Assembly: GCA_017643025.1 (NCBI GenBank)
Contig: JAEPOG010000006.1
Coordinates: 310,001 to 374,000 of the forward strand
DNA: 64,000 nt
DNA from: Rhizobiaceae bacterium
GTDB taxonomy: Bacteria > Pseudomonadota > Alphaproteobacteria > Rhizobiales > Rhizobiaceae
Direction of reading: 5' to 3'
Below are positions 11,412-20,742 of the stretch, one piece after another; the stretch's first letter is position 1, and the number at the start of each line of letters is the position of its first letter. The position numbers were made by a program, and so were the translations under genes. The notes below the pieces were generated by a model. It ran no database searches. It saw nothing but the letters and a program-made list of their open reading frames with translations, and had not been told where the DNA came from.

Positions 11412-11999
11412 ATGCACTTCACCAGGCGCGCTCTGCCGCTTGTTCTGGCCGCTGGCCTTTTCGGTGCCGCATCGGCTGTTTCCGCCGCCGATCCCGAAGA
11501 TACGATGATCATTACGCTGAAGGACGGCGAGGTGCGGATTGCACTACGGCCGGATCTTGCCCCGCGGCACGTCGAGCAGATCAAGGCGCTTGTGCGCGAA
11601 GGTGCGTACGACAATGTAGCCTTTCATCGCGTGATCGAAGGCTTCATGGCGCAGACCGGCGACGTCCAGTTCGGTGACATGGAGGACGGCTACACCCCGG
11701 GGCGTGCCGGCACCGGAGGCTCTGACAAGGGCGATCTGCCGGCCGAGTTTTCAGACGCACCATACGTGCGCGGCACGGTTGGCATGGCGCGCGCCCAGAA
11801 CCCGCACTCAGCCAACTCGCAATTCTTCATCATGTTTGCGCCTGCGCCATCGCTCGAAGGCCAGTATACCGTCGTTGGCAATGTCGAGAGCGGCATGGAA
11901 TTCGTCGACAACATCAAGCGCGGCAACCGCGCCCAGAACGGCGTCGTCAGCGATCCCGATCGCATGATCAGCGTGCGCATCGCCGCCGACGGCAACTGA
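11412..11999 (+). CDS. Periplasmic cyclophilin-type peptidyl-prolyl isomerase
   Basis: 195 residues. A Sec signal peptide covers residues 1-25 (FTRRALPLVLAAGLFGAA then AVSA, cleavage before ADPED). The cyclophilin domain includes VAFHRVIEGFMAQTGD, with the catalytic Arg in FHRVI and the FMAQTGD substrate loop, and MARAQNPHSANSQFFIMFA. It speeds proline cis-trans isomerisation of exported proteins. The next gene is a shorter cytosolic paralogue, so the pair likely arose by tandem duplication. AGGAG lies 7 bases before the ATG. Confidence 0.95.
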   Translation: MHFTRRALPLVLAAGLFGAASAVSAADPEDTMIITLKDGEVRIALRPDLAPRHVEQIKALVREGAYDNVAFHRVIEGFMAQTGDVQFGDMEDGYTPGRAGTGGSDKGDLPAEFSDAPYVRGTVGMARAQNPHSANSQFFIMFAPAPSLEGQYTVVGNVESGMEFVDNIKRGNRAQNGVVSDPDRMISVRIAADGN

Positions 12000-12026
12000 T
12001 AACCGAAGATACGAAGGGACTTTAGG

Positions 12027-12536
12027 ATGGCCGAGATCAAGGATCCGGAAAACACGCTGCTGATGGAAACCACCAAGGGCAGTGTGGTGATCGAACTCTA
12101 TCCGGACCTGGCTCCGGGCCATGTCGGGCGCATCAAGGAACTGACGCGCGAGGGCGCATATGACGGTGTGGTCTTCCATCGCGTGATCGACGGCTTCATG
12201 GCTCAGACGGGTGATGTCGAGCATGGCAATTCGAACAGTCCGTCATTCAATCCCGCACGCGCAGGCACCGGCGGCTCGGACAAGCCCGACCTGAAGGCGG
12301 AATTCTCCAACGCCAACCACGGCCGCGGCGCCTGCTCGATGGCGCGGGCGCAAAACCCGAATTCGGCGAACTCTCAGTTCTTCATCTGCTTTGGCGACGC
12401 CAGCTTCCTCAACAAGCAATACACGGTCTGGGGCCAGGTGATCGAAGGCATGGAGAATGTCGACCAGATCAAGCGCGGCGAACCCGTGCGCGATCCCGAC
12501 AAGATCATATCGCTGAAGGTCGCTGCCGACGCCTGA
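12027..12536 (+). CDS. ppiB: Cytosolic cyclophilin-type peptidyl-prolyl isomerase
   Basis: 169 residues, single cyclophilin domain with no signal peptide. Key parts are VVFHRVIDGFMAQTGD, the AGTGGSDKPDLKAEFSN segment and MARAQNPNSANSQFFICFGD. It shares these motifs with the upstream exported copy. The product folds cytosolic proteins. Twenty-seven bases separate the two cyclophilin genes, and one base separates this stop from the next ATG, so all three are probably in one transcript with coaD. Confidence 0.95.
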   Translation: MAEIKDPENTLLMETTKGSVVIELYPDLAPGHVGRIKELTREGAYDGVVFHRVIDGFMAQTGDVEHGNSNSPSFNPARAGTGGSDKPDLKAEFSNANHGRGACSMARAQNPNSANSQFFICFGDASFLNKQYTVWGQVIEGMENVDQIKRGEPVRDPDKIISLKVAADA

Positions 12537-12537
12537 C

Positions 12538-12933
12538 ATGGCTAGCGCCCGCTTCCTGCTTGTGGCTTCGCTGTTCCTTGCCGGCGTCATGCCGGCAGGG
12601 GCCACGGGCGGGATTTCGTGTTCCGCGCCGGACGACGCGGCCATCGTCGAAATCACCATCGGCCACGTACCGGGTCTCGCCATTGTCGGTGCGCGCATCG
12701 ATATCGGCGACCGAAGCTGGGCCATGAACCTGCCAGGCGGGCAGGCGATTGCAGTCGGGCAGGCCTTTGCGTCCGACGGCCACTACTGGATCGATTTCGT
12801 CGATGAGGCCGTTATCGAAACCGTCGCCGAGCTTCGCCTCCACCGCGTGGACGAAGGCCTGGACACAGGCTTCGGCGGAACGATGCGGATGCCGGGCATC
12901 GGGGCCTGGACCCTGCTCTGCTTCGAGGGCTGA
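12538..12933 (+). CDS. Uncharacterised small secreted protein
   Basis: 131 residues. An N-terminal signal peptide (ASARFLLVASLFLAGVMPAGA) is followed by a mature chain with two widely spaced cysteines (GISCSAPDD and the near-terminal TLLCFEG), which could form one disulfide in the periplasm. The body is rich in short beta-strand-like segments (AIVEITIGHVPGLAIVGARIDIG). It starts one base after ppiB, so translation is probably coupled. I recognise no domain; homologues in other rhizobia are likely but not confirmed. Confidence 0.7.
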   Translation: MASARFLLVASLFLAGVMPAGATGGISCSAPDDAAIVEITIGHVPGLAIVGARIDIGDRSWAMNLPGGQAIAVGQAFASDGHYWIDFVDEAVIETVAELRLHRVDEGLDTGFGGTMRMPGIGAWTLLCFEG

Positions 12934-12992
12934 TCAGCGCATCGTCGGATGCAGCGTAGCCATCGGTTGCGCGATCGGTGTAGACGGATCGG

Positions 12993-13427
12993 ATGGTAGC
13001 CTTCATTCGCAAATCGTCGATCCTGTTCGCGCTGGGCGCTTTCGGCGGGCTGGTGACCGCGCTGGTCATGTGGCTCTCAGGCGTGGCCGGCGTCACCGGG
13101 CTGTTCGGTGTGACGATGGCGCCGCCGCTGACCGGCGAGTTCATCTACCCGAAGGTCGTTTGGGGCGGTTTGTGGGGTTGGCTGGGTTTCCTGCCGCTGA
13201 TTGTGACCGGCTGGGTGCCGCGCGGCGTACTTATCTCGCTGATCCCCACGGCGGTGGCATGGTTCTATTTCCTGCCTAGCGAGGGCGCCGGTCTGCTGGG
13301 CCTGTCTCTTGGACTGCTGACACCCATAGTGGTGCTGGCCTTTACAATGGTTTGGGGACTGGTGACGGAAGGGCTGGCCGAAATGTGCGGCGTCTACCGG
13401 CCCGCCGGCACTAAAGCAGTGGCCTGA
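12993..13427 (+). CDS. Uncharacterised inner-membrane protein
   Basis: 144 residues with four hydrophobic helices: [20 protein letters not shown], a Gly/Trp-rich segment [34 protein letters not shown] and [18 protein letters not shown]. The loops are short and weakly charged, so it is mostly membrane-buried. It sits 5 bases upstream of queA and may be co-transcribed with queA-tgt, though no functional link is evident. No family recognised. Confidence 0.75.
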   Translation: MVAFIRKSSILFALGAFGGLVTALVMWLSGVAGVTGLFGVTMAPPLTGEFIYPKVVWGGLWGWLGFLPLIVTGWVPRGVLISLIPTAVAWFYFLPSEGAGLLGLSLGLLTPIVVLAFTMVWGLVTEGLAEMCGVYRPAGTKAVA

Positions 13428-13432
13428 CCCGC

Positions 13433-14509
13433 ATGCGCGTCGACCTCTTCGATTTCGAGCTGCCGCAGGATCGCATCGCGCTGCGCCCGGTCTCGCCCCG
13501 CGATGCGGCGAAGATGCTCGTTGTCAGGCCGGATGGCGGCTTGTCGGACAGGATCGTCCGCGAGCTGCCGCAATTGCTGGAACCGGGCGATGCGCTCGTC
13601 TTCAACGACACGCGGGTCATTCCGGCCAGGCTGAACGGCATTCGCCGGCGCGGCGACAGCGCCGCGCAGGTGGAGGCCACGCTGCACATGCGCGTTGGCG
13701 ACGATAGCTGGCTTGCTTTCCTCAAGCCCGCCAAGCGCGTGGCGCAGGGCGAGCGCATCAGTTTCGGACACGACAGCAATCTCTGCCTCGTCGGCTCCCT
13801 CGACGCGACCGTGGAGGAAAAGCGCGATGGCGGCGAGGTGCTGCTGCGCTTCGACATGGCCGGGCCGTTCCTCGACGAAGCAATCCGCACCGCGGGCCAC
13901 ATTCCGCTGCCGCCATACATCGCGGCGCGCCGCGACGACGACGAGGCGGACCGGCGCGACTACCAGACGATCTATGCGCGGGAAGAGGGCGCCGTTGCTG
14001 CACCGACGGCCGGCCTGCACTTCACCGACGGGCTGATGGCGGCGCTGGAGAAACGCGGCGTGGAGCGACATTTCGTGACGCTGCATGTCGGCGCCGGCAC
14101 ATTCCTGCCGGTCAAGGCCGACGACACCGACGAACACAGGATGCATGCCGAGATCGGCGAAATCGACGCAAAGACCGCCGACTCCCTGAATGCCGTGCGC
14201 GGCCGGGGAGGGCGCATCGTTGCTGTCGGCACCACCTCGCTGCGCTTGCTGGAGAGTGCTGCCGGCGAGGATGGACACATCGGCCCGTGGACGGGCCCGA
14301 CCGACATCTTCATCACGCCGGGCTACAGGTTTCGCGCCGTGGACGTGCTGATGACCAATTTCCATTTGCCGCGCTCGACGCTCTTCATGCTGGTTTCGGC
14401 GTTCTGCGGGCTCGACACGATGCAGGCGGCGTACCGGCACGCGATCGACGGCGGATATCGCTTCTATTCCTACGGCGATGCCAGCCTGCTTTTCAGGAGT
14501 ACGCATTGA
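13433..14509 (+). CDS. queA: tRNA preQ1(34) S-adenosylmethionine ribosyltransferase-isomerase
   Basis: 358 residues, family length. Moves the ribosyl part of SAM onto preQ1 at position 34 of tRNA, giving epoxyqueuosine. It begins [56 protein letters not shown] and [17 protein letters not shown] are family landmarks. The stop codon overlaps the TTG start of tgt by 4 bases, so the two queuosine genes are translationally coupled, although the Tgt reaction comes first in the pathway. Confidence 0.97.
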   Translation: MRVDLFDFELPQDRIALRPVSPRDAAKMLVVRPDGGLSDRIVRELPQLLEPGDALVFNDTRVIPARLNGIRRRGDSAAQVEATLHMRVGDDSWLAFLKPAKRVAQGERISFGHDSNLCLVGSLDATVEEKRDGGEVLLRFDMAGPFLDEAIRTAGHIPLPPYIAARRDDDEADRRDYQTIYAREEGAVAAPTAGLHFTDGLMAALEKRGVERHFVTLHVGAGTFLPVKADDTDEHRMHAEIGEIDAKTADSLNAVRGRGGRIVAVGTTSLRLLESAAGEDGHIGPWTGPTDIFITPGYRFRAVDVLMTNFHLPRSTLFMLVSAFCGLDTMQAAYRHAIDGGYRFYSYGDASLLFRSTH

Positions 14510-15636
14510 ACAAGGCGTTCAGATTCACCGTCCACGCCACCGCCGGCAATGCACGCCTCGGCGAGATCGCGATGCCGCGCGGCACGGTGCGCACGCCGGC
14601 CTTCATGCCCGTCGGCACCGGCGGAACCGTGAAGGCGATGTATATGGATCAGGTGCGCGACCTAGGCTCCGACATCATCCTCGGCAACACCTATCATCTG
14701 ATGCTGCGGCCGGGCGCGGAGCGCGTCGCCGGGCTGGGCGGGCTGCACGATTTCGCCCGCTGGCCGTGGCCGATCCTGACCGATTCCGGCGGCTTCCAGG
14801 TCATGTCGCTGTCGGCGCTGCGCAAGATCAGCGAAAAGGGCGTGACATTCCGCAGCCATGTCGATGGCGCTGTGCACGAGATGTCGCCGGAGCGCTCGAT
14901 CGAGATCCAGCATCTGCTCGACAGCGACATCCAGATGCAGCTCGACGAATGCGTGGCGCTGCCAGCAGACGAAGATGCGATCCGCAAGGCGATGGAGCTT
15001 TCGCTGCGTTGGGCCGAGCGCTGCAAGGCCGCCTTCGGCGACCAGCCGGGCAAGGCGATGTTCGGCATCGTGCAGGGCGGCGACAAGCCGGCGCTGCGCG
15101 AGCAGTCGGCTGTCGCGCTGAAGGCGCTCGACCTCAAGGGATATGCCGTGGGCGGGCTGGCGGTCGGCGAGCCGCAGGAGGTCATGCTCGCCATGCTGGA
15201 GACCGTGTGCCCGCTGCTGCCGGCCGAAAAGCCGCGCTACCTGATGGGCGTGGGCACGCCCGACGATATCCTCAAATCGGTGGCGCGCGGCATCGACATG
15301 TTCGACTGCGTGATGCCGACGCGGGCAGGGCGGCACGGGCTGGCCTATACGCGGCGCGGCAAGATCAACCTGAAGAACGCGCGCCACGCCGACGATCCGC
15401 GGCCGCTCGACGAGGAAAGCGACTGTCCGGCGAGCCGCGACTATTCCCGCGCCTATCTGCACCACCTCGTGAAGTCAGGCGAGGCGCTGGGCGGCATGCT
15501 GCTGACCTGGAACAACCTCGCCTACTACCAGAGCCTGATGGCCGACATTCGCGGGGCGATCGGGCAGGGCAGGTTTGGGGACCGCTCGGCGGAGATATCC
15601 GAGAGCTGGGCGAGGGGCGATCTAGCGCCGATTTGA
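14506..15636 (+). CDS. tgt: Queuine/preQ1 tRNA-guanine transglycosylase, zinc site degenerate
   Basis: 376 residues. Exchanges G34 of tRNAs with GUN anticodons for preQ1. The general base Asp93 is in [10 protein letters not shown] and the nucleophile Asp267 in [11 protein letters not shown]. The usual zinc site (in E. coli C302, C304, C307, H333) reads Ser305, Cys307, Ser310 and Asn336 here: three of four ligands are lost while RAYLHHL and the rest of the C-terminal fold persist. The TTG start is chosen because AGGAG (14495-14499) lies 6 bases before it and the length then matches the family; the longer frame overlaps queA. Confidence 0.96.
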   Translation: MNKAFRFTVHATAGNARLGEIAMPRGTVRTPAFMPVGTGGTVKAMYMDQVRDLGSDIILGNTYHLMLRPGAERVAGLGGLHDFARWPWPILTDSGGFQVMSLSALRKISEKGVTFRSHVDGAVHEMSPERSIEIQHLLDSDIQMQLDECVALPADEDAIRKAMELSLRWAERCKAAFGDQPGKAMFGIVQGGDKPALREQSAVALKALDLKGYAVGGLAVGEPQEVMLAMLETVCPLLPAEKPRYLMGVGTPDDILKSVARGIDMFDCVMPTRAGRHGLAYTRRGKINLKNARHADDPRPLDEESDCPASRDYSRAYLHHLVKSGEALGGMLLTWNNLAYYQSLMADIRGAIGQGRFGDRSAEISESWARGDLAPI

Positions 15637-15727
15637 CGCTTGGTATTTCGGGGCCGAAACCAAAGCCGCGCATAATTCGTTTCTGTCGGGGAGTTGAAAC
15701 GGCGCGTTGCGCCCGCAGGAGCATGAC

Positions 15728-16132
15728 ATGAAGTATCTCTACGCCTACGGCATCGCCCTGGTGCTGTTCCTCATCCTCGACGGTCTGTGGCTCGGACTGC
15801 TCGCCAAGAACTTCTATGTCGGGCGCATCGGCGACCTGCTCCTCGACCAGCCGCGCTGGGGCGTGGTGGCCGTTTTCTATGCCGTCTATGTGGTCGGTAT
15901 CCTCTATTTCGCCGTATCGGTCGGCCTGGCGAATGGCAGCGCGGCGAATGCGGCAATGAATGGCGCCTTGTTCGGCTTCTTCGCCTATTTCACCTACAAC
16001 GCCACCAGCCTGGCGCTGTTCAAGGGCTACGACACCATCGCGGCGGTGGCGGACACGGCCTATGGGACGCTGGCCGGCGCGGCGGTTTCCGGCGGCACGG
16101 TGTTCATCCTGAAACGTCTGGCGCTAGCGTAA
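15728..16132 (+). CDS. DUF2177 family membrane protein
   Basis: 134 residues with four transmembrane helices. The family N-terminus is YLYAYGIALVLFLILDGLWLGLLAKNFY, with the conserved Asp-x-x-Trp-Leu in helix 1; later FFAYFTYNATSLALFKGYD is the other hallmark, with the Thr-Asn and Trp/Lys-rich turn. Function is unknown; homologues are widespread small inner-membrane proteins. AGGAG lies 6 bases before the ATG at 15728. The gene stands alone, 91 bases after tgt, and ends 5 bases from the convergent DUF4864 gene. Confidence 0.85.
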   Translation: MKYLYAYGIALVLFLILDGLWLGLLAKNFYVGRIGDLLLDQPRWGVVAVFYAVYVVGILYFAVSVGLANGSAANAAMNGALFGFFAYFTYNATSLALFKGYDTIAAVADTAYGTLAGAAVSGGTVFILKRLALA

Positions 16133-16137
16133 ATCCG

Positions 16138-16557
16138 CTATGCGCCGAGGGTCTGCGCCTCGCGCAGGCTGACCCCGGTGATGCGGTAGGTGCCGTCGTC
16201 CTGCTGCTCCAGTGTATAGAGAGCCTCGTAGCTCTTGCCGTCGGGGCCGGTGACGAGCACTCGTTGCATCACGGTGGTGGATGACGGCTCCATCGCATCG
16301 CCGAAGGCAAAATTGCGTGGTTTCCAAACAGGTTGATAACCGTTCTTCACCATCGCCATGAATTGATCCACGGTCGGATACGCCTGCTGGATGCCGGGCG
16401 AAGCGTAGGAATAGGCCGTCTCGTTCTCGTCAGCGAGAAACGCCCTGATCTGCGCCTCGATGGTCGACTGGGCGGCGCGAACCTCCGCTTCGCCCGCTGA
16501 CGCAGGCATTGAGGCAAGCATGAGAGCCGTCAGCATTCCGGCTAATCTGACACGCAT
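16138..16557 (-). CDS. Secreted DUF4864 protein
   Basis: 139 residues. Residues 1-21 are a signal peptide (MRVRLAGMLTALMLASMPASA). The mature part resembles DUF4864: an alpha helix with QSTIEAQIRAFLADENETAY, then SYASPGIQQAYPTVDQFMAMVKNGYQPVWKPRN, and beta strands around VLVTGPDGKSYEALYTLEQQDDGTYRITGV. The layout is like SnoaL/NTF2-type folds. Likely periplasmic; no known reaction. It is divergent from the ATP-grasp gene, with 246 bases between. Confidence 0.85.
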   Translation of the reverse strand: MRVRLAGMLTALMLASMPASAGEAEVRAAQSTIEAQIRAFLADENETAYSYASPGIQQAYPTVDQFMAMVKNGYQPVWKPRNFAFGDAMEPSSTTVMQRVLVTGPDGKSYEALYTLEQQDDGTYRITGVSLREAQTLGA

Positions 16558-16803
16558 CTGTCGTCTCCCCGTTCTGTTGCACTCCCGAAGATACGCAATT
16601 CAGGCCGCGCAGGTTTCACGATTTCGTGCGGGGCACGCAGCCCGGCGCACGGGCAGTCGCTGCATCAAAGCACGGCAGGTACGGCCAATGCTGCCGTATT
16701 GATGGGCAGCGGAAGGCTAGCTGGCTCTCGCTAAAGCACCAATTTCCGAAAGGGCTTGATCTGCCGCCTCCTGTTCCGTTCAATGACGGCGAGGGAGTAC
16801 CGA

Positions 16804-18216
16804 TTGGTAGCGTTTGATGAAATGCGCCCGGAGACAACCGGGCTGAGACGGCCCTATGCGGCCTATGACAATTGGCTGAGCGCACAGGACCCGGTGCGCC
16901 TCAACGAGAAAGCCGCTGACGCCGAGCGCGTATTCCGGCGCACGGGCATCACCTTCAATGTCTACGGTCAGCAAGAGGCGGCGGAACGGCTGATCCCGTT
17001 CGACATCGTGCCGCGCATTATTTCAGGCTCCGAGTGGCGGCGGCTTACCCAGGGCATCGAGCAGCGTGTGCAGGCGCTGAACGCATTCCTCGACGACATC
17101 TACCATCGGCAGGAAATCCTGCGCGCCGGCCGCATCCCGAAGGAACTGGTGGCCGACAACGACGCCTTTCTTCCGGAGATGATCGGCGTGCGCCCGCCGG
17201 CCGGCGTCTATACGCACATCATCGGCGTCGACATCGTGCGCACGTCAGAGGACGAGTTCTACGTGCTGGAGGACAACGCCCGCACGCCGTCCGGCGTCTC
17301 CTACATGCTGGAGAACCGCGAAACGATGATGCAGCTCTTCCCCGAGCTGTTCCAGCGCGTAAAGGTTCTGCCGGTCGAGAACTACCCGCAGCTGCTGCGC
17401 CAGTCGCTGTCGGCGGTGAAGCCCTCGAATGTGGAAGGTGCGCCGACCGTCGCGGTGCTGACGCCCGGCATCTACAACTCGGCCTACTTCGAGCACGCCT
17501 TCCTGGCCGACCAGATGGGCGTGGAGCTTGTCGAGGGGCAGGATCTGCGGGTGGTAGACGGCCACGTCGCCATGCGCACGACGCAGGGCTACAAGGCGAT
17601 CGACGTGCTTTATCGCCGCGTCGATGACGCCTTCCTCGACCCGTTGACGTTCAATCCGGACTCCGCACTCGGTGTGCCCGGCATCATGGACGTCTACAGG
17701 GCAGGCAATATCACCATTGCCAATGCGCCCGGAACCGGCATCGCCGACGACAAGGCGATTTACTCCTATATGCCGGAGATCATCGAGTTCTACACCGGCA
17801 GGCGCGCCATCCTCGGCAACATTCCGACCTGGCGCTGCAGCGAGCCCGACAGCCTGAAATACGTGCTCGAGCATCTCGAAGAGCTCGTGGTGAAGGAGGT
17901 TCACGGATCGGGCGGCTATGGCATGCTGGTCGGCCCGGCAGCCTCGAAGAAGGAGCGCGAGGCCTTTGCCGCCAAGCTCAAGGCGCGCCCGGCAAACTAT
18001 ATCGCGCAGCCGACACTCTCGCTGTCGACCTGCCCGATCCTGACCGACAAGGGGCTGGCGCCGCGCCATGTCGACTTGAGGCCCTTCGTGCTTTGTTCCG
18101 ACCGCATCCGCATCGTCCCGGGCGGGCTGACGCGCGTGGCGCTGAAGGAGGGTTCGCTCGTAGTAAACTCCTCTCAGGGTGGAGGAACGAAAGACACCTG
18201 GGTGCTCGATGATTAG
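16804..18216 (+). CDS. Circularly permuted ATP-grasp protein
   Basis: 470 residues. The family is predicted to ligate a carboxylate to an amine using ATP, probably making or extending peptides. Landmarks are VFRRTGITFNVYGQ, IPFDIVPRIISGSEW, QALNAFLDDIYHRQEIL, VLEDNARTPSGVSYMLENRE, the ATP-binding GSGGYGMLVGP and the final SSQGGGTKDTWVL. The start is a TTG with GAGGGAG 6 bases before it; the longer frame from 16756 has no ribosome site. It is first in a run with alpha-E, transglutaminase and Anbu genes, a set seen together in many bacteria, so it probably works in that pathway. Confidence 0.92.
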   Translation: MVAFDEMRPETTGLRRPYAAYDNWLSAQDPVRLNEKAADAERVFRRTGITFNVYGQQEAAERLIPFDIVPRIISGSEWRRLTQGIEQRVQALNAFLDDIYHRQEILRAGRIPKELVADNDAFLPEMIGVRPPAGVYTHIIGVDIVRTSEDEFYVLEDNARTPSGVSYMLENRETMMQLFPELFQRVKVLPVENYPQLLRQSLSAVKPSNVEGAPTVAVLTPGIYNSAYFEHAFLADQMGVELVEGQDLRVVDGHVAMRTTQGYKAIDVLYRRVDDAFLDPLTFNPDSALGVPGIMDVYRAGNITIANAPGTGIADDKAIYSYMPEIIEFYTGRRAILGNIPTWRCSEPDSLKYVLEHLEELVVKEVHGSGGYGMLVGPAASKKEREAFAAKLKARPANYIAQPTLSLSTCPILTDKGLAPRHVDLRPFVLCSDRIRIVPGGLTRVALKEGSLVVNSSQGGGTKDTWVLDD

Positions 18217-18228
18217 GCGGGACGCGCA

Positions 18229-19170
18229 ATGCTACTAGGCCGCACCGCCAACGGGCTCTACTGGATGAGCCGCTATATCGAGCGCGCGGAGAATATGGCG
18301 CGCCTTGTCGATGCCGGCGTGCGGCTGGCGCTGACACGTGCTGCCGGTTCGACCGAGGAGTGGAACTCCGTGCTGATGAGTGCGGGCGCCGATCAGGCTT
18401 TCGCAGCGGCAGGGCACGAATGCACGCAAGCCAATGTTGCCGACTTCCTGCTGCGCGACCCCGCCAACCCGTCGAGCGTCATGTCGTCCTTCGAGACGGC
18501 GCGCAACAACGCCCGCATGGTGCGAACGGCGCTGACGCGCGAGACGTGGGAGAGCATCAACGAAGCATGGATGTCGCTGAAACGCATGCTTGCCAGGCCG
18601 GTCGACGAGCGCGACCTGCCGCGCGTGCTGGACGCCATCAAGCGCGAGACGGCGCTGATCCGCGGGGCTTTCCACGGCACGATGCTGCGCAACGAGATAT
18701 TCGACTTCTCGCAGATCGGCACCTTCGTCGAACGCGCCGACAACACCGCCCGCATCATCGACGTGAAATACTACGTGCTGCTGCCGTCGGTTTCATGGGT
18801 CGGGTCGTCGCTCGACAACTATCAGTGGGAATCGATCCTGCGCTCGGTCTCGGCGCACCGCTCCTATCGCTGGGAGTACGAGGCGGAATACGTGCCGACG
18901 AATATCGCCGATTTCCTGGTGCTTAACCGGCGAATGCCGCGCTCGCTGTCGTTCTGCTACCACAACATGGTCGACAGCCTGCGCTATCTGGTCGATGCCT
19001 ATGGCGAACGCCCAAACTGCATTGCCACGGCCGAAAACACGCTGGAGAAGTTGCGCGGATCGACGATCCGCGATGTCTTCGAAATCGGGCTGCACGAATT
19101 CCTTGCCGACTTCATCCGCGACAACAACCGGTTGGGCGAGGAGATCGCCGCCGACTACCGGTTCTATTGA
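18229..19170 (+). CDS. Alpha-E domain protein
   Basis: 313 residues, almost all helical. The N-terminus LLGRTANGLYWMSRYIERAENMARLVDAGVRL is diagnostic for the alpha-E family; later RNNARMVRTALTRETWESINE and the C-terminal LRGSTIRDVFEIGLHEFLADFIRDNN also fit. Function is unknown, but the domain nearly always travels with the permuted ATP-grasp upstream (13-base gap) and a transglutaminase downstream (7-base gap). It has been proposed to work with them in a peptide-forming system. No membrane segments. Confidence 0.92.
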   Translation: MLLGRTANGLYWMSRYIERAENMARLVDAGVRLALTRAAGSTEEWNSVLMSAGADQAFAAAGHECTQANVADFLLRDPANPSSVMSSFETARNNARMVRTALTRETWESINEAWMSLKRMLARPVDERDLPRVLDAIKRETALIRGAFHGTMLRNEIFDFSQIGTFVERADNTARIIDVKYYVLLPSVSWVGSSLDNYQWESILRSVSAHRSYRWEYEAEYVPTNIADFLVLNRRMPRSLSFCYHNMVDSLRYLVDAYGERPNCIATAENTLEKLRGSTIRDVFEIGLHEFLADFIRDNNRLGEEIAADYRFY

Positions 19171-19177
19171 GGCGGCG

Positions 19178-19972
19178 ATGCGGCTGAAGATCACCCACAC
19201 GACGCAGTATCACTACGACGAGCCGGTGGCCTACGCGCTGCAGCGCCTGCGCCTCGTGCCGCTGGACGGGCCGACCCAGAAAGTGGCCGACTGGTCGCTG
19301 GCGATCGAGGGCGCGACCGAGGAGGTGCGGTTTATCGACCAGTTCAGCAACGACACCAGGCTGGTCAGCGTCAGCGGCGAGCCGCACACGATTTCGGTGC
19401 GCGCGGCCGGCGAGGTCGACACCAAGGACACGGCCGGCGTCTTCGGCCAGCATCGCGGCTACGCGCCGCTCTGGCTGTTCCTGCGCCAGACCTCGCTGAC
19501 CGAAGCGGGCGAGGGGGTCGATGCGCTGCTTGCGGACATGCCTGCCAGGCGGGACGTGGACGCCCTGCACGCGCTGATGGCGCGCATCGGCGAGGCCGTG
19601 GCCTATGAAGTGGGTACTACGCATGCGGCAACGGCCGCCGAGGACGCGCTGCGCCAGGGCAGCGGCGTGTGCCAGGACCATTCGCACATCTTTCTGGCCG
19701 CCGCGCGCAAGAGCGGTTTTCCGGCCCGCTATGTCAGCGGTTACCTGATGATCGAGGGCACCGCAGATCAGGTGGCCAGCCATGCCTGGGCGGAAGCCCA
19801 TGTCGACGGCCTCGGCTGGGTGGGCTTCGACGTGTCGAACGGGATCAGTCCCGACGAACGCTATGTTCGCCTGGCGACAGGACTGGACTACCGTGACGCC
19901 ATGCCGATTTCCGGAATCCGGCTGGGAACCGCTAACGAACGGCTTGAAGTTCGCATCACTGTCGAGCAGTAA
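19178..19972 (+). CDS. Transglutaminase-like cysteine protease family protein
   Basis: 264 residues. An N-terminal beta domain (LKITHTTQYHYDEPVAYALQRLRLVP) precedes the papain-like core. The triad is readable: Cys165 in GSGVCQDHSHIFLAAAR, His202 in ASHAWAEAHVDG and Asp218 in VGFDVSNG. Such proteins hydrolyse or form amide bonds; in this four-gene set it could trim or cross-link the product of the ATP-grasp ligase. The ATG at 19178 is chosen because 7 bases separate it from the alpha-E stop; a longer frame overlaps that gene. Confidence 0.93.
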   Translation: MRLKITHTTQYHYDEPVAYALQRLRLVPLDGPTQKVADWSLAIEGATEEVRFIDQFSNDTRLVSVSGEPHTISVRAAGEVDTKDTAGVFGQHRGYAPLWLFLRQTSLTEAGEGVDALLADMPARRDVDALHALMARIGEAVAYEVGTTHAATAAEDALRQGSGVCQDHSHIFLAAARKSGFPARYVSGYLMIEGTADQVASHAWAEAHVDGLGWVGFDVSNGISPDERYVRLATGLDYRDAMPISGIRLGTANERLEVRITVEQ

Positions 19973-20005
19973 TCGTTCCCGGCGTCCGAGATTCTGGAAT
20001 TGCGC

Positions 20006-20737
20006 ATGACCTATTGCGTTGGCCTTCGGCTCAACCGCGGCCTTGTCTTCATGTCCGACACCCGCACCAACGCCGGTGTCGATAGCGTCTCGACATTCCG
20101 CAAGATGCACAAATGGGTGGAGCCCGGCGAGCGGGTGCTCGTGCTGCTCGCAGCAGGCAATCTCGCCACCACGCAGGCGGTCGTGAGCCTGCTCGACGAG
20201 CGCTCGAAGGCGCCCGCCGACAGGGCGCCGTCGCTGCTCGAAACGCCGTCCATGTTTCAGACCGCCCGGCTTGTGGGAAGCACGATCAAGGAAGTTGTCG
20301 CTAGTTCCACGCCCGCTGGGCAGGAAGCCGACGCCTTCGGCGCTTCATTCGTCCTTGGCGGGCAGATCAGGGGCACCGAGCCGCGGCTTTTCATGATCTA
20401 CCCGGAAGGGAATTTCATCGAAGCGAACGACGACACGCCCTTCTTCCAGATCGGCGAAACCAAATACGGCAAGCCGATCATCGTACGCGCCTACAATCCC
20501 GAGATGAGCTTTGCCGAGGCGGCGAAGCTTCTCATGGTTTCCTTCGATTCGACGCTGCGCGCCAACCTGTCAGTCGGGATGCCGCTCGACATGCTGTTCT
20601 ACGAGCGCGACAGTCTGGATGTCGGGTTCGAAATGCGGGTCGGAGCCGACGATGCGTATTTCCGCTCGATCTCCGAAGGCTGGTCGACCGCGCTGCGCAG
20701 CGCCTTCGCCAGCCTGCCGGATTTTCCCTACAATTAG
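20006..20737 (+). CDS. Anbu-type proteasome-related peptidase
   Basis: 243 residues. The start MTYCVGLRLNRGLVFMSDTR is typical of Anbu (ancestral beta subunit). After Met removal the proteasome catalytic set is present: Thr1, Asp17 and Lys32 (in STFRKMHK). Anbu forms open helical or ring assemblies and is related to HslV and 20S beta subunits; its natural substrate is unknown. It follows the ATP-grasp, alpha-E and transglutaminase genes by 33 bases, supporting a role in degrading or processing the product of that set. Cytosolic, no signal peptide. Confidence 0.93.
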   Translation: MTYCVGLRLNRGLVFMSDTRTNAGVDSVSTFRKMHKWVEPGERVLVLLAAGNLATTQAVVSLLDERSKAPADRAPSLLETPSMFQTARLVGSTIKEVVASSTPAGQEADAFGASFVLGGQIRGTEPRLFMIYPEGNFIEANDDTPFFQIGETKYGKPIIVRAYNPEMSFAEAAKLLMVSFDSTLRANLSVGMPLDMLFYERDSLDVGFEMRVGADDAYFRSISEGWSTALRSAFASLPDFPYN

Positions 20738-20742
20738 CGGTT

